From Chara braunii (Eukaryota; Streptophyta; Charophyceae; Charales; Characeae), in contig BFEA01000276.1 of the NCBI GenBank assembly GCA_003427395.1, positions 603,272 through 623,749 on the forward strand: a DNA stretch of 20,478 nucleotides, read 5' to 3'. Below are positions 1-9,197 of this stretch, piece after piece. How positions within the stretch are numbered: position 1 is the first letter of the stretch; the number at the start of each line of letters is the position of its first letter. Under the pieces are notes generated by a model. It was not told the origin of the DNA, ran no database searches, and was given only the letters and a program-made list of their open reading frames with translations. Position numbers and translations under genes: made by a program.

Positions 1-740
1 TCATGATTGTATGTGTGTGGAGTGATGCCATGTAGGTCAGTCTATGTGAGTCAGTCTATGTGAGTCAGTTCGTTATCAGACTTCCGCTGCATAAATGCTC
101 ATCCTATATTGGTTGATCTTTGGTTCTGCCCATACTCGTTGAAGTATGTTACACCTTGCTTTCAATGTACGGGTCTGCTTGCAGCCAGTCTGGATACATA
201 ACCGGTGGGGAAATTATCTTCATGTGAATAGAGGGTGCATGGCAGCGGTGGTTTAGGTGACCTAGAAGATCTTTTTAGAATCGCACACCATCAATGAACG
301 ACAATCACAAAGAGGTAGCAAAGTAGACCAGCGTCATGACAAGGAAGAAGAAGAGTAAGAGAGGGCGGACAAACTCAAAATACTACTCAGTTTATACAAT
401 GCCGTTTTCTCCCCTTCCTCAGTCTACCTTCGCGTACTCCACTCTCTTCTCGCCATCTCAACCATCATCATCCTTTTTTTTTTCTCCTTTTTGTTTTCTT
501 TGGGACAAGGCTCCAATCTATTCGTGGTGAGCAACACGTGCCAGGAACCAGGCCCAGCATCCCTAATGAAAATAAACAGAACAAATTGAGCTAGGGGGCT
601 GTTACCCGGCTTCGGGTGAGCGCAGTTGAGGAAATTTAGCAGAACTCGGAAAAAATAATGAACAGCTACTACCACTAATAAAAGGGCCTTTACCAGATGT
701 AGGCCTCAGGTCTTGTAAAAGTAAAGCAGCATGAAGGGGT
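1..740. other. Intergenic DNA, no gene seen
   Basis: No reading frame here looks like a protein. The open frames around 336-675 are low-complexity translations of purine- and pyrimidine-rich DNA. The + strand is rich in C and T from about 400 to 500, including a run of T around 473-483. I see no RNA gene. Confidence 0.6.
36..69. repeat. 14-bp microrepeat, about 2.4 copies
   Basis: The unit GTCAGTCTATGTGA occurs at 36-49 and 50-63, and a partial third copy starts at 64. It is a short local tandem repeat with no coding context. Confidence 0.85.
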
Positions 741-2290
741 ATCTCGCCAGGGCTCAGAAACGTGAAAGCAGGTCAAAGGTCAAGTTCTTTATCAATGGGC
801 ACATCCAGATCTAAAGCAAAGGGCACATCCAAATCTAAAGGAAAGGGCATTGTCAAAGGACTTACCTGTTCGCCAGGAGGTGTGTATGTCATGTCTGTTC
901 GGGGTAGGGTGTGTCTGTGCGTACAGTCACTGCACCTGTTCGTACCAAGAGGAGTGTCTGTTCAGGCAGTGAGGGTGTCTGTTCATCTAGAGTTGTGCCT
1001 GTCCGAAAGTAGATCAATAGGCACAGTCCCAGTTCTGGTCTAAGTCAAGGGGACAGTCCAGATCCAGACTTTGAAGTCCGAATCCAGACCGAAAGGCCTC
1101 CGCAGCAGTTGAATTTCATTGGGACTGTACTGGGACACATGCAATGCAGGAAGACTGAACTGAGCCAATGCAGAGGCCAGCACTATAAAGGCCACAGCCA
1201 GCCTCATTCCTCGCCAGATCTCCACTGGCTGCAATGCGTGGAAGTGCTGGTGCACTTGTGCGCTGAGTCAGGAGGNGCAGCGCTGGAGGTAGAAGATGCG
1301 CTGAATGGAGGAAGAAGCCTGTACGCTGGAAGTGATGCAGCCATAGCTGCCCAGCGAGTTAGCATTAGTAGTAGAGGGTTAGTATGTAGCTATGAGTAGT
1401 ATCCAGAGTAGATCCTCATGAGTGAAGAGTGTGTATGCATCGTAGGAGGAAGGGACTGAGGCTGAGAGTGTTCATTCAAGGTTCCGCTATGGAAGATACT
1501 TACCTGGGTTGGATGTGACCTGAAGAGGTGGCGCTGATAAGTAGTGACCACATTGATGACTTGGAGACTATCTGCAGGAGTAGCGCTGATTCACTGGGAG
1601 TCATATTGATGAGTTGACAAGAGATTGGTGTTGCGCTGATGGGCGCTGGACTCAGGGGAACTTTGAAACATTTTGTATTCATATTTCTGATAATATAAGC
1701 TGTGAAACTCGGTCCTCTTCTCATCTACCTTTGTCTCTGACTTGAGACTATTGACCGTGGTGTGTGAAAATGATGCATGACATGTACACACTTGCGTGAA
1801 AGGGTCCCCAGGACCCATGCACTAAGGTAAAACTCCAGAGAAATTTGTGAAAATTCTGAGCGTATGAAGAATACCGAAACCACCCTATCATCTCCCACTC
1901 ACTTCATGGCAGAGGAAGAAAGGGAGAGGAATCCAACCTCTTTCCCAGTGGAGAGAGACTGACCCCTTGCCACTATCTGCCTCTGCCCAAGGTCAACTCA
2001 CTGCCGGTCAACCCAAGCCCCAGAATAGTGCACCCCTCAATTACTGCCCTTATCCCCCCAAGTGCAGCACTTTCCTCCGTGATGCTAGCTTTGTGCCAAT
2101 GATAAAGTCAGTATCTCTCTTTCGAGCACCTCATGCAAAGTCACCCCCCTCCAATGCAATATCACCCTGGCACAGGGAAGAATAACACTGGGCAACCCAA
2201 CGTCAGCCTTCAGAAGCAAAGCCCTGTTTTGTTTACTCATGATAACATCAACATGTAATACCCTGTAAGCCACTTGATCGATCTCCTCCA
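741..2290. other. Intergenic DNA with one unresolved base
   Basis: No protein family is recognisable. Position 1276 is N, so any frame crossing it is uncertain. CTGTTC-containing words recur between about 870 and 1000. A TATAAA word at 1185-1190 could be a core promoter, but nothing downstream supports a gene. The stretch ends where LTR similarity begins at 2291. Confidence 0.55.
797..844. repeat. 24-bp direct repeat, two copies
   Basis: Two adjacent 24-bp units begin GGGCACATCC (797-820 and 821-844) and differ at a few bases; a fragment of a third follows at 845. In one + strand frame this reads as an eight-residue repeat rich in G, S and K, but nothing else supports coding. Confidence 0.75.
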
Positions 2291-2891
2291 GTCGTGAGCA
2301 TCTGGATGCCAAAGGCTGCCAGGACTTTCCAAATAGGAAAGTGCCAGTCCAGGAGGAGCTGATTCTGGCCTTGGGCATATTGGCAGCAGCACTGCTAGAT
2401 TGAGCGATGAGAGGCTGCCGGGTGCTGGGGTTCAGGGAGCACACGGGCTGACTCACATGAGGCCAGTGGGGTAAGGTGGTGGTCCTCTGGAAAGGGACAT
2501 GCCTGTGGGGGAAGACGAGGGTGAGAGAGAGCGTGAGAGGGGACGTACCTGGTTCAAGCTGGTTGTGCCGTGGAGGTCTGCATGGACGGCATCTTCACGT
2601 ACAAGTGGTCTGCTGCTGATGTTTCTGGCTGCATCATCCTGGTACTGTAGGTTAGTTTACGCGCTGTGTGCTTGTAGAGTGGGCGCTAAGCTCCGATTGG
2701 AGAAGAGACATTGGATACCTTGTTGATGGGTGGCAAGAAGGGGGCTGACATGGGCAACTGAGTTCATTGCTTTGGTCTCCATTGGTGCACAACTTGGTGC
2801 TTTGTGCTTTCTGGACAGCCCACTATCTGGCTTTCAGTGTGATGTTCCATTTTGGATTTCTATCATTTCGCTCTTGCTCATTTTCCTTGCA
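2291..2891 (+). repeat. 5' LTR, truncated at its 5' end
   Basis: From GTCGTGAGC at 2291 the sequence aligns with the 3' LTR from 9510 on, with shared blocks such as GAGGAGCTGATT, CTCTGGAAAGGGACATG and CTTCACGTACAAGTGGT. It ends in CA at 2891, as the 3' LTR does at 10141. Upstream of 2291 the match stops abruptly; a weaker resemblance to about 2262 is possible. The 3' LTR has several extra bases around 9655-9715, so indels have accumulated. A TATA-like word lies inside a small palindrome at 2324-2342. The missing part would have carried the upstream half of U3. Confidence 0.88.
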
Positions 2892-2894
2892 ATT

Positions 2895-2906
2895 TGGTAT
2901 CAGAGC
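2895..2906 (+). promoter_or_regulatory. Primer-binding site for initiator tRNA-Met
   Basis: TGGTATCAGAGC lies three bases after the LTR end. It is the standard 12-nt PBS of plant LTR retrotransposons primed by initiator tRNA-Met, where minus-strand DNA synthesis starts. Its position fixes the LTR boundary and the element orientation. Confidence 0.93.
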
Positions 2907-4029
2907 TCGTTCGAGCTGCTCTGCTGGCACCAGCACATGATTTATTTGGTGCTTTGCATGGCTGCGCAGGGCAGTGGAGATACTTTTGCACTGGATTGGT
3001 AGGCAGCCCAGGGTTGTGTCGGCGCGCCAGGAAGGCTATGTGGCCACATGAGGTGTAGCATGCTGACGCGGCATTTATGCTGAGGTGGCACTGCATTGCA
3101 ATGTTGGTGGTGCAAATGCAACGACCGATCATTAAAATGCACGACAGCACAATTGATGAGAAATCTGTGGTTGGGGGCAGCAATTGAGGTATGTCGTCTC
3201 TAACCTTATCTACCGTCCTTTTCACTTCTTACCGTGAGGAGGTGAGTTCTTCTTGATAGTCCTCTCTTGTGTGAGGTGTCGAGTGAAGTCAACCTTGAGA
3301 AACGACATTCTTCCTGGGGAGCAAGCTGGTGGGAGATGGGCGGTGCTATCTGAAGGGCCCTGGACGAAGCATGGGTCACGGTCACCATGCCAACCCATAG
3401 GAGTAGAGCACGCATGCTTTGCTGCATTGTCCTTTGATGTGTTTGCTGCACAATATGGAGTTCTGGGCAGGCCATCCCTATGGGGGATCGATGAGTACTG
3501 GATCGTCGTTAAAGACACTCCGGCAGGACATTCAACTCGCACTCTACACGAGACTTAAAATAGTGCAGTCTGGGCTGGCCAGCTCATTACTTACCTGGGG
3601 CACAGAGGCGGGCTATTGTGCACAGCTTTAGACACTACGCCGTCAGATTGCATGAGGATCCAGAAGGATGGTGGGTTCCAACTTCCAATTGTTAGCTCGT
3701 TCATTAAAAACTTTTTCGTTCCATACGCCGCATACGGTATGTACCCATAAATGTGATTTAGTTTCTGCTGTGATTAGTTTATATGTTACGGACTGCTGAC
3801 ATCTGACAGACAGCCATCGACAGAACATATTATTTTATTGTTATTTTATTCTGTTTCTGTTCACATCTGTTCCAGAACTAGTTGTGTAGGACTTAGATCA
3901 TTTGCAAGAGCTTCCGTACTTCTGGTCACACCACCTGAACTGCGTTCTGCACAGCGGACCGACTAATTATTTATTTTATTTATTTTACAAATCGGTAAGA
4001 AATTATGCTGTGGTAGGTCCCAGTGAGGA
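2907..4029 (+). other. Long untranslated leader between PBS and gag
   Basis: About 1.1 kb follows the PBS before the foldback, with no recognisable protein. The open frames near 3222-3558 on both strands overlap each other and match nothing known to me. From about 3640 the composition becomes more AT-rich, with TTATTTTATT words near 3830 and 3970, which hints at a secondary insertion into the leader. I cannot place its ends. Confidence 0.5.
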
Positions 4030-4144
4030 CACTACCTTCTTCCCCCGAATACAGTGTACGGTCATTATAGCTGTATATAGACTGAAAGGTATTCCAAATA
4101 CAGCTATAACGACCATACGTTGTATTCGGGGGAAGAAGGTAGTG
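4030..4144. repeat. 47-bp inverted repeat (foldback) with 21-nt loop
   Basis: The left arm 4030-4076 and right arm 4098-4144 are reverse complements over 47 positions with no indel: 43 Watson-Crick pairs, two G-U wobbles if transcribed, and two mismatches. The arms begin CACTACCTTCTTCCCCC and end GGGGGAAGAAGGTAGTG. The loop is 4077-4097. It lies in the AT-rich part of the retrotransposon leader. It could be a small foldback transposon (MITE-like), a hairpin-RNA precursor or a local inverted duplication. No target duplication is evident at its edges. Confidence 0.9.
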
Positions 4145-4203
4145 CAGATTGTGATCTGTGGTAGCTGATGAATGAGGGCAGCAGTGAGGGGCAGAGAGCT
4201 GGC

Positions 4204-4850
4204 GGGAGGTTGTCACGGCAGGCTTCTCGTAGTAGACCTGTTGTGTTTCGGGCCTTGCCACCAGGAGGACAGAGACAGCTGCGAGCAGCTAGTGTTGCCC
4301 AGCGAGTGCAAGCCGCAAAGAGGCAGCCGCAGCAACGGAGCGTGCGTTAACAATGGCAGGCGCAGCAGCAGCAGCCTCGCAGAATCAGCAACACTGTCCA
4401 CACAGACTGTAGCTCTGTTCTCCTCTGTAGGTGTAAGTCAGGGTGTGTCCTCGAGTCAGATGGCTGGTTTGCAGTCTAGCCAGCCACACCCCCTTACGAA
4501 GAAGACCTCGAGATACAGGAGGTAGAGGGAGGTTGTCACGGCAGGCTGCTTGTAGCAGACCTGTTGTGTTTCAGGCCTTGCCACCAGGAGGAGAGAGACA
4601 GCTGCGAGCAGCTAGTGTTGCCCAAGGAGTGCAAGCGGCAAAGAGGCAGCTGCAGCAACGGAGTTGGCATTAGCAATGGCAGACGCAGCAGCAGCGGCCT
4701 CACAGACCCAGCAAACGCTCTCCATACAGACTGTAGCGCTGTTCTCCTCTGAGGGTGTAAGTCAGGGTGTGTCCTCGAGTCAGATGGCTGGTTTGCAGTC
4801 CAGCCAGCCACACCCCCTTACAAAGAAGACCTCGAGATCCAGGAGGTAGA
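4204..4850 (+). repeat. 323-bp tandem duplication at the start of gag
   Basis: Copy 1 (4204-4526) and copy 2 (4527 to about 4850) align with a period of 323-324 bp and many point differences. Shared blocks include GGTTGTCACGGCAGGCT, CCTTGCCACCAGGAGGA and AGTCAGATGGCTGG. Only copy 2 runs on into the gag reading frame, so copy 1 is a duplicated upstream piece. The divergence between copies shows that the duplication is old. Confidence 0.92.
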
Positions 4851-5847
4851 GGCTCTCCACACTCGGTTACAAGCCAAAGCACAGGTCGCAGCGGATAGAG
4901 CAAGAAGAGCTAGGACATGCAAAACTAGACTAGAGGCTAGAGAAGCGGACAAGAGCAGGATAGAGGGATTGGAAGATTCTGAACTCGCAAATGGTGAGCG
5001 AGCCTTTAAGGCTGGAGTGCTTGGGATCTACAACATCTTAGCTGTGCGGGACAGAAAGTTGGATGAAATCCTTTCCTTGCTCGACCAGATACTGAAACCC
5101 CAAAGAGGGTTTCGAAGACAAGTTCCTTCCTCAAACGCAGGGCCTGGCGTTAGGCAGCAGCCTGCAATCCCACTCCCGATGACGTTACTGGCAATGGCAC
5201 ATCCCTTTTACCCTCAGTGAGTCAGTTTGGCATACCTCCATCAGGTGGTTTGTTAGCAGCAAGTACGCAGGCTCAGGCATCTTCTTCTTCTCATCTAGTT
5301 GCTGCAGCTACAGGGCAGCAGCTGGCCCAGCCACCTGCACAGCAGCAGGTACAGCAACCTGCACAGAAGGCACAGGCTGGCCAATGGGTTCCAAAGATAG
5401 TGTTGGCAGCTCCTAAAACTTTTTCAGGTGACAAGAAAAAGGAGAACCTCAACACATGGTTGAGGATTGTGCCAACCTACGTGAGGAACAAGCACACACG
5501 ACCTGAGCCAGAGGTAATTGTGGCTGCATCCTACTTGGAAGGCTCGGTAGCAAGGTGGTTGTTAGTACAGCACGATGGATACGGTTGTAATTTCGATGGT
5601 TGGGCTCAGGCCCGAAGTCTGGAGGAGTTCCTGACGTTGATAGAGCAGCGGTGGCACAACGCGCAGGTTGAAGGCTACCGACGTGTTGACTAAGCTGGAC
5701 TCAAGGAAGTTCAAATCTGTCCGCGATGTTACCGACGTTGTAGCGAGACTGGTCATTCTCCACAGGGTGTGGTATGAACCCTCAAATCCTCATGACTACA
5801 CATTTGAGATGCCTTCGTACAGACGTGAAGAATATGTTAGTCACTGA
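4753..5847 (+). pseudogene. gag: gag (capsid) pseudogene of the + strand element
   Basis: Gag forms the particle that packages element RNA. Three frame segments are visible. The first (4753-5220) has a charged, probably coiled-coil stretch, with words such as EVEALHTRLQAKAQ, ending in the stop at 5218-5220. The second (5217-5693) has a Q/A-rich linker and then the retrotransposon gag domain, with motifs PKTFSGDKK, NTWLRIVPTYV, ASYLEGSVARWL and FLTLIEQRWHN. The third (5674-5847) starts TDVLTKLDSRKFKSVRDV and ends at the stop at 5845. The reading frame must change near 5200 and near 5680, so no intact Gag is made. No CCHC zinc knuckle is seen; the place where one would be expected is occupied by short repeats (5848-5996). 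The upstream start is unclear because of the tandem duplication. Confidence 0.88.
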
Positions 5848-5996
5848 GCATTCCATAGACAGATCCAGACCAATCGATGCTTCGTTTGACGGAACGAAGC
5901 ATCGGATCTAGACCCTCACCATTGACGGGCTGAAGTGTTGGACACACCCTCACCATTGACTCCCTTGCTGCCCCGCAGACAGATCCAGACCAATCG
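5848..5996. repeat. Rearranged gag/protease junction with nested short repeats
   Basis: A 26-bp direct repeat beginning AGACAGATCCAGACC lies at 5857-5882 and 5977-6002. A 15-bp repeat, ACCCTCACCATTGAC, lies at 5912-5926 and 5946-5960. A perfect 12-bp inverted repeat, CGATGCTTCGTT with its complement, spans 5875-5904 around a 6-nt loop. The pattern looks like local slippage or template switching. Confidence 0.88.
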
Positions 5997-6495
5997 ATGC
6001 TTTTTTTGATGGATGTGTACGAGTCCTTAGAAGAGTTAGAGAAGGAGTGGTCTGAGAACGACCCTCTAACTTCTTGGGCGGCTAAGGCTGAAGGTCCTAG
6101 GGGTGAGCATTTCGTAGTGGAAGTCAGTGTAGGTGGCCACAAGTGTGGCGCCTTTGCAGGCATTGACTCCACTAGGAATTTCATCAATTGTGCGTGTGTG
6201 GATAGACTGCGCTTAGAGAACCAAGTGCAGCGGCTTAGTCATTCTGTAGCATATACACTAGCCAACAAGCAGCAAATGGTCATCACAGATTATGTCAAGG
6301 ACATCGTCTATACCTTCTCCTATGGAGGAGGAGAACCTAAATCACAAGATTTCATTCCTGGTCAGCGACGATTTGCCCTTCGACATTTTAATAGGTATGT
6401 ACTATATTGAGGTAGATAAGCCTCAGTTCGATTGGGACAAAAAAGTGCTGCTACATAAGTTGCCATGTGGGAGGAACGTTAACCTGAGGAAATAG
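5997..6495 (+). pseudogene. pol: Aspartic protease region (pol N-terminus), inactive
   Basis: This domain would cleave the Gag-Pol polyprotein. The first frame runs 5997-6410 and contains GEHFVVEVSVGGHKCGAFAG followed by IDSTRNFINCACVDRL. In related retropepsins this place reads like VDTGATRNFI. Here the D-T-G triplet is replaced by G-I-D, so the catalytic aspartate is gone. A frameshift around 6350-6365 moves the reading to a second frame, open to 6495, with the family's conserved end FLVSDDLPFDILIGMYYIEV. The following 200 bp, with words such as EEGLYLVMVSKKGEVI, is the linker to RT. The identification rests on the RNFI and SDDLPFDILIGM context, which is characteristic of Ty3/gypsy proteases. 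Confidence 0.82.
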
Positions 6496-6699
6496 AAAAC
6501 TAACAAGATAGTGGACTCGTATGGTTGCATGAGTGCACATTCGTTCTACAATTACTATGAACAAAACCAAGAAGAGGGTTTGTACTTAGTGATGGTCTCT
6601 AAGAAAGGGGAGGTCATCAAAACACCCCCAAAGATAGAAGATCGTTGCTAAGTATCCTAACCTTTTCCAGGAGCCATCAAGGGTAGTAGGGAGGTGGTC

Positions 6700-7260
6700 C
6701 ATGCTATAGAGAATATCCCTGGAAGCTAAGCGCGCCCCCAATTGAAAGAGTTGATAGGGAAGGGTTAGATCCGGCCTAGTACATATCCTTATGGTGCGCC
6801 TGTCTTATTCGTTCCTAAGAAAGGGGAATAATTGAGGGTGTGCATTGGCCACAGAGGCCTTAATGCCATCACTGTTAAAAACGTTGAGCCTCTACCCCAC
6901 ATCGATGACCTATTGGATAGGGTGCATGGATGTAGGTGCTCCTCAAAAATTAACTTGAGGTCCGGCTACCATCAGATTGCAATAAGGCCTGACGATCAAC
7001 ACAAAACCGTTTTTCAGACCACGTACGGCTTGTACGAGTTTGTGGTGATGCCTTTTGGCTTATGCAATGCGTCGTGTACATTCCAACATGCCACGAACAT
7101 GATATTCCATGACTACCTAAACAAGTTAATCATTGTGTACCTCGATAACATACTTCTCTTCAGTAAGATTGTGGAGGAGCACGCTCAACACTTGGATATT
7201 GTGCTTGATCTCCTTTGACAACACAAATATAAGATAAACTTGGATAAATGCAAGTTCGGT
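6700..7260 (+). pseudogene. pol: Reverse transcriptase pseudogene, catalytic aspartates lost
   Basis: RT copies element RNA into DNA. Recognisable words are ELIGKG, then a stop, then IRPSTYPYGAPVLFVPKKG, another stop, then LRVCIGHRGLNAITVKNVEP and LPHIDDLLDRVHG. The main open frame runs to 7218 and includes HKTVFQTTYGLYEFVVMPFG and LCNASCTFQHA. Motif A reads KINLRSGYHQI where the family has an Asp at the N. Motif C reads VYLDNILLFSK where YLDD is expected. Two of the three metal-binding aspartates are therefore replaced by Asn, each explained by one G-to-A change. A segment of about 20 residues before ELIGKG (family words like KGRIY and ELDELRRQ, still visible in the - strand copy) is deleted. 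The domain tail continues past the stop at 7216-7218 as QHKYKINLDKCKFG. Confidence 0.93.
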
Positions 7261-7261
7261 C

Positions 7262-7670
7262 GCACCGTTCCATGACTGAGGTGAGGTACTTCTTGTGGAT
7301 GATGGGATACTACCGCCCGTTCATAAAGAGTTATAGTGGAGCCCCATTGACGGATCTCACATGCCTTGACACCCCTTGGGAGTGGATTAAAGATTGTGAA
7401 AAAGCAAGATATTAAAGTATGCTCTAACGCATCATGGAGTCCTCAAGCTCCCCGGTCAAGAGAAGTCGTTTGTAGTTGGCAGATTCTTCATTGTGAGATC
7501 TGATCATCAAACGTCAAATGGATCAAAACACTCTTAAGAGATGGATCGAGGTCATCGATCAGTATGACTTCGATCTACAGTATCTGAAGGGGGAATACAA
7601 CGAAGCTGTGAATGCACTCTCACGAAGGGCAGATTTTTTGGGTCCGCTAATAACGAAATTTTTCTAATGA
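7262..7670 (+). pseudogene. pol: RNase H / connection remnant with internal deletions
   Basis: RNase H removes template RNA during reverse transcription. Only islands remain: MMGYYRPFIKSYSGAPLTDL followed by TPWEW (connection and start of RNase H), then VRSDHQT (the conserved DHQTL region) and LKRWIEVIDQYDFDLQYLKG, ending with ALSRRADFLGPLI. They lie in different frames with stops between, and much of the central catalytic region is missing. The order of islands is correct. The - strand copy shows an even larger deletion at the corresponding place. Confidence 0.8.
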
Positions 7671-7683
7671 TCTGACTCGATCT

Positions 7684-8058
7684 GTGGTGGATGCCTACAA
7701 GGAAGACACCGTAATGTTGGACATCACTGGCAAACTCGAGGCCAAGGACACTGCCACATTTAATGAGTTTGTGATGGTGGATAAATTACTTTTCCTCGAA
7801 AAGGTTGGGAATATACGACTTTGTGTTCCTTCTGGAGAATCTTTGTGTAGTTTTTTCCTGGGTGAGTGTCATGATGCAACGGGGCACTTTGGCTATAAGA
7901 AAACTTTAGTGAACCTAGTACAACGCTTTGGTGGCCCTCTATGTGTAAACGACGCGAGGAGATACAATGAGACTTGTCAAGTTTGCCAACGTTACAAGAC
8001 AAGAACCCAAGCGCTGCTTGGACTGATCAAGCCCTTGCCCATTTCCCTTGGTCAATGA
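7684..8058 (+). pseudogene. pol: Integrase N-terminal HHCC zinc-finger domain
   Basis: This 124-codon open frame starts MVDAYKEDTVML. It carries the integrase zinc-binding domain with H63, H68, C98 and C101, in the words ECHDATGHFGYKKT and CQVCQRYKTR, giving H-x4-H-x29-C-x2-C. The domain assists integrase multimerisation and end binding. All four ligands are kept, but the usual YWP after the RF word is changed (RFGGPLC). The Met is probably internal to pol rather than a true start, since the homologous minus-strand copy has the same upstream context. The frame ends at 8056-8058, and the protein continues in another frame as the catalytic core. Confidence 0.87.
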
Positions 8059-8489
8059 AAAGTGTGTCCATGGACTTCATGGATACCCTCGTGACCAGCA
8101 AAAGCGGCAAGAGGCATATCTTCGTCAGAGTGGAACGATTTCGTAAGTACGCTTGGTTAGCCACAATGCCAGAGACCACGAGGATTGAATAGGTGATTAA
8201 GTTGTTTACGGATAATTGGCTCCGAGACTTTGGCTTGCCAAGGTCCATAGTAAGTGATCGAGATGTTCGCTTTACCATTGAACTGTGGAAGAAAGCGGCC
8301 CAGCAGATGGATTCCCAACTGCAGAGGACTTCAGGAAATGATCCTGAAGCCCATGGCCAAGTGGAACAAATGAACCATATGGCGCAACAGTTGCTTCGAC
8401 AGTACATCAAAAGTTACCTTTCATCGCCAGCACATTTAACAATGTTGAACACAACACCTCCGGTATGTCTCCAAACCAATGACATATAG
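8028..8489 (+). pseudogene. pol: Integrase DDE catalytic core, interrupted
   Basis: The core joins the LTR DNA ends to target DNA. It is read in one frame, with motifs KSVSMDFMDTLVTSKSGKRH (first Asp), PRSIVSDRDVRF (second Asp) and GQVEQMNHM (Glu). The second Asp and the Glu are separated by 35 residues, as in Ty3/gypsy integrases, so all DDE residues are present. An in-frame TAG at 8190-8192, probably from a Tyr codon, cuts the frame between RIE and VIKLFTDNWL. After LLRQYIKS the sequence has lost roughly 30 residues and shifts frame. Of the enzymatic domains here this one has kept its catalytic residues best, but it still cannot be expressed whole. Confidence 0.9.
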
Positions 8490-8506
8490 GATGGAAGACT
8501 AGGCCC

Positions 8507-9146
8507 GCTTTTGAGTTTCTCCTTCCTGAGAACCAGCCCACATCAGCACCTAACAACATTGAATTTGTTGTCAAGTATGATAAAAGGCTACAACAGGCTA
8601 TTGAGCGCATTCAAAAACTTGAGGATGCCATGATTGCATCCAAGAATAGGCACCGAAGGCCCTCTAACTTTCAGCTTGGGGATAGAATCTGGGTAAAGTC
8701 GTCTGAGTTGGGAGGAATTGGGAATATCTAGAAAATTGATGCCATATAATTTTGGGCCTTGGGAAGTTCTGGATATTGTTGAGGATGATCTTGATGGTCC
8801 CTCCTATGTGATTCAAATTCCTGGACACTTGCGCACATACCCCATTTTCCATGCCTCCAAGCTTGCACCTTTCGCTGAAAGTGATTCAAGACGCTCGATG
8901 TTGTCGCCAACCATGGATGGACACATCGACATCGACCAGATTGTGGAACATTGAGACTTGCCTGTACCGAAGCCTACCGACAAAGGAAGACCGTTGAAAC
9001 CTCGACGAGAGTACCGGGTCAGATTCAAGCATCATATCGACCCTTGGGAAGATCGATGGTTCACACGTGAAGAACTGGTGAAGACTGCTCAACAAGTAGT
9101 TTCCTTCTGTGAGAAGGCACTTCTCAAGGGGAAAACAAAGGTTTAA
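8507..9146 (+). pseudogene. pol: Integrase C-terminal part with chromodomain-like tail
   Basis: The first frame (8507 to about 8730) has FEFLLPENQPTSAP and ASKNRHRRPSNFQLGDRIWV, the family's region after the core and the conserved GDxVWV-type strand. A frameshift near 8720 leads to the second frame, 8718-9146, with LMPYNFGPWEVLDIV, YVIQIPGHLRTYPIFHASKL, then MDGHIDIDQIVEH, a TGA at 8952-8954, and REYRVRFKHHIDPWEDRWF. The last part resembles a chromodomain, which in chromoviruses binds histone marks and steers insertion. The TGA stands where Arg (CGA) is expected, consistent with CpG decay. The frame ends TAA at 9144-9146, shortly before the polypurine tract. Confidence 0.87.
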
Positions 9147-9174
9147 TAGCAGCATCTCAAAGGACTTCGAACAT

Positions 9175-9197
9175 AAGGAGAAGGGAATGCGAGGAAA
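9175..9197 (+). promoter_or_regulatory. Polypurine tract before the 3' LTR
   Basis: AAGGAGAAGGGAA, then TGC and GAGGAAA, end directly at the TG of the 3' LTR. The same arrangement (purine run, then GGAATGCGAGGA) stands before the LTR of the - strand element at 18078-18100. This is where plus-strand DNA synthesis would be primed. Confidence 0.85.

Noticed and set aside
797-844. CRISPR-like spacing of repeats
   Set aside because: The units are directly adjacent without spacers, and the sequence is eukaryotic.
2085-2456. 123-codon frame on the - strand
   Set aside because: Half of it is the reverse strand of the 5' LTR, and the rest has no recognisable motif.
3222-3558. Overlapping frames of about 100 codons in the leader
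   Set aside because: Open on both strands in the same place, with no family motif; no evidence of an additional element gene.
3633-4144. CACTAC...GTAGTG ends, possibly a CACTA-type DNA transposon in the leader
   Set aside because: Only six terminal bases match, no 3-bp target duplication is seen, and no internal transposase or subterminal repeats are visible.
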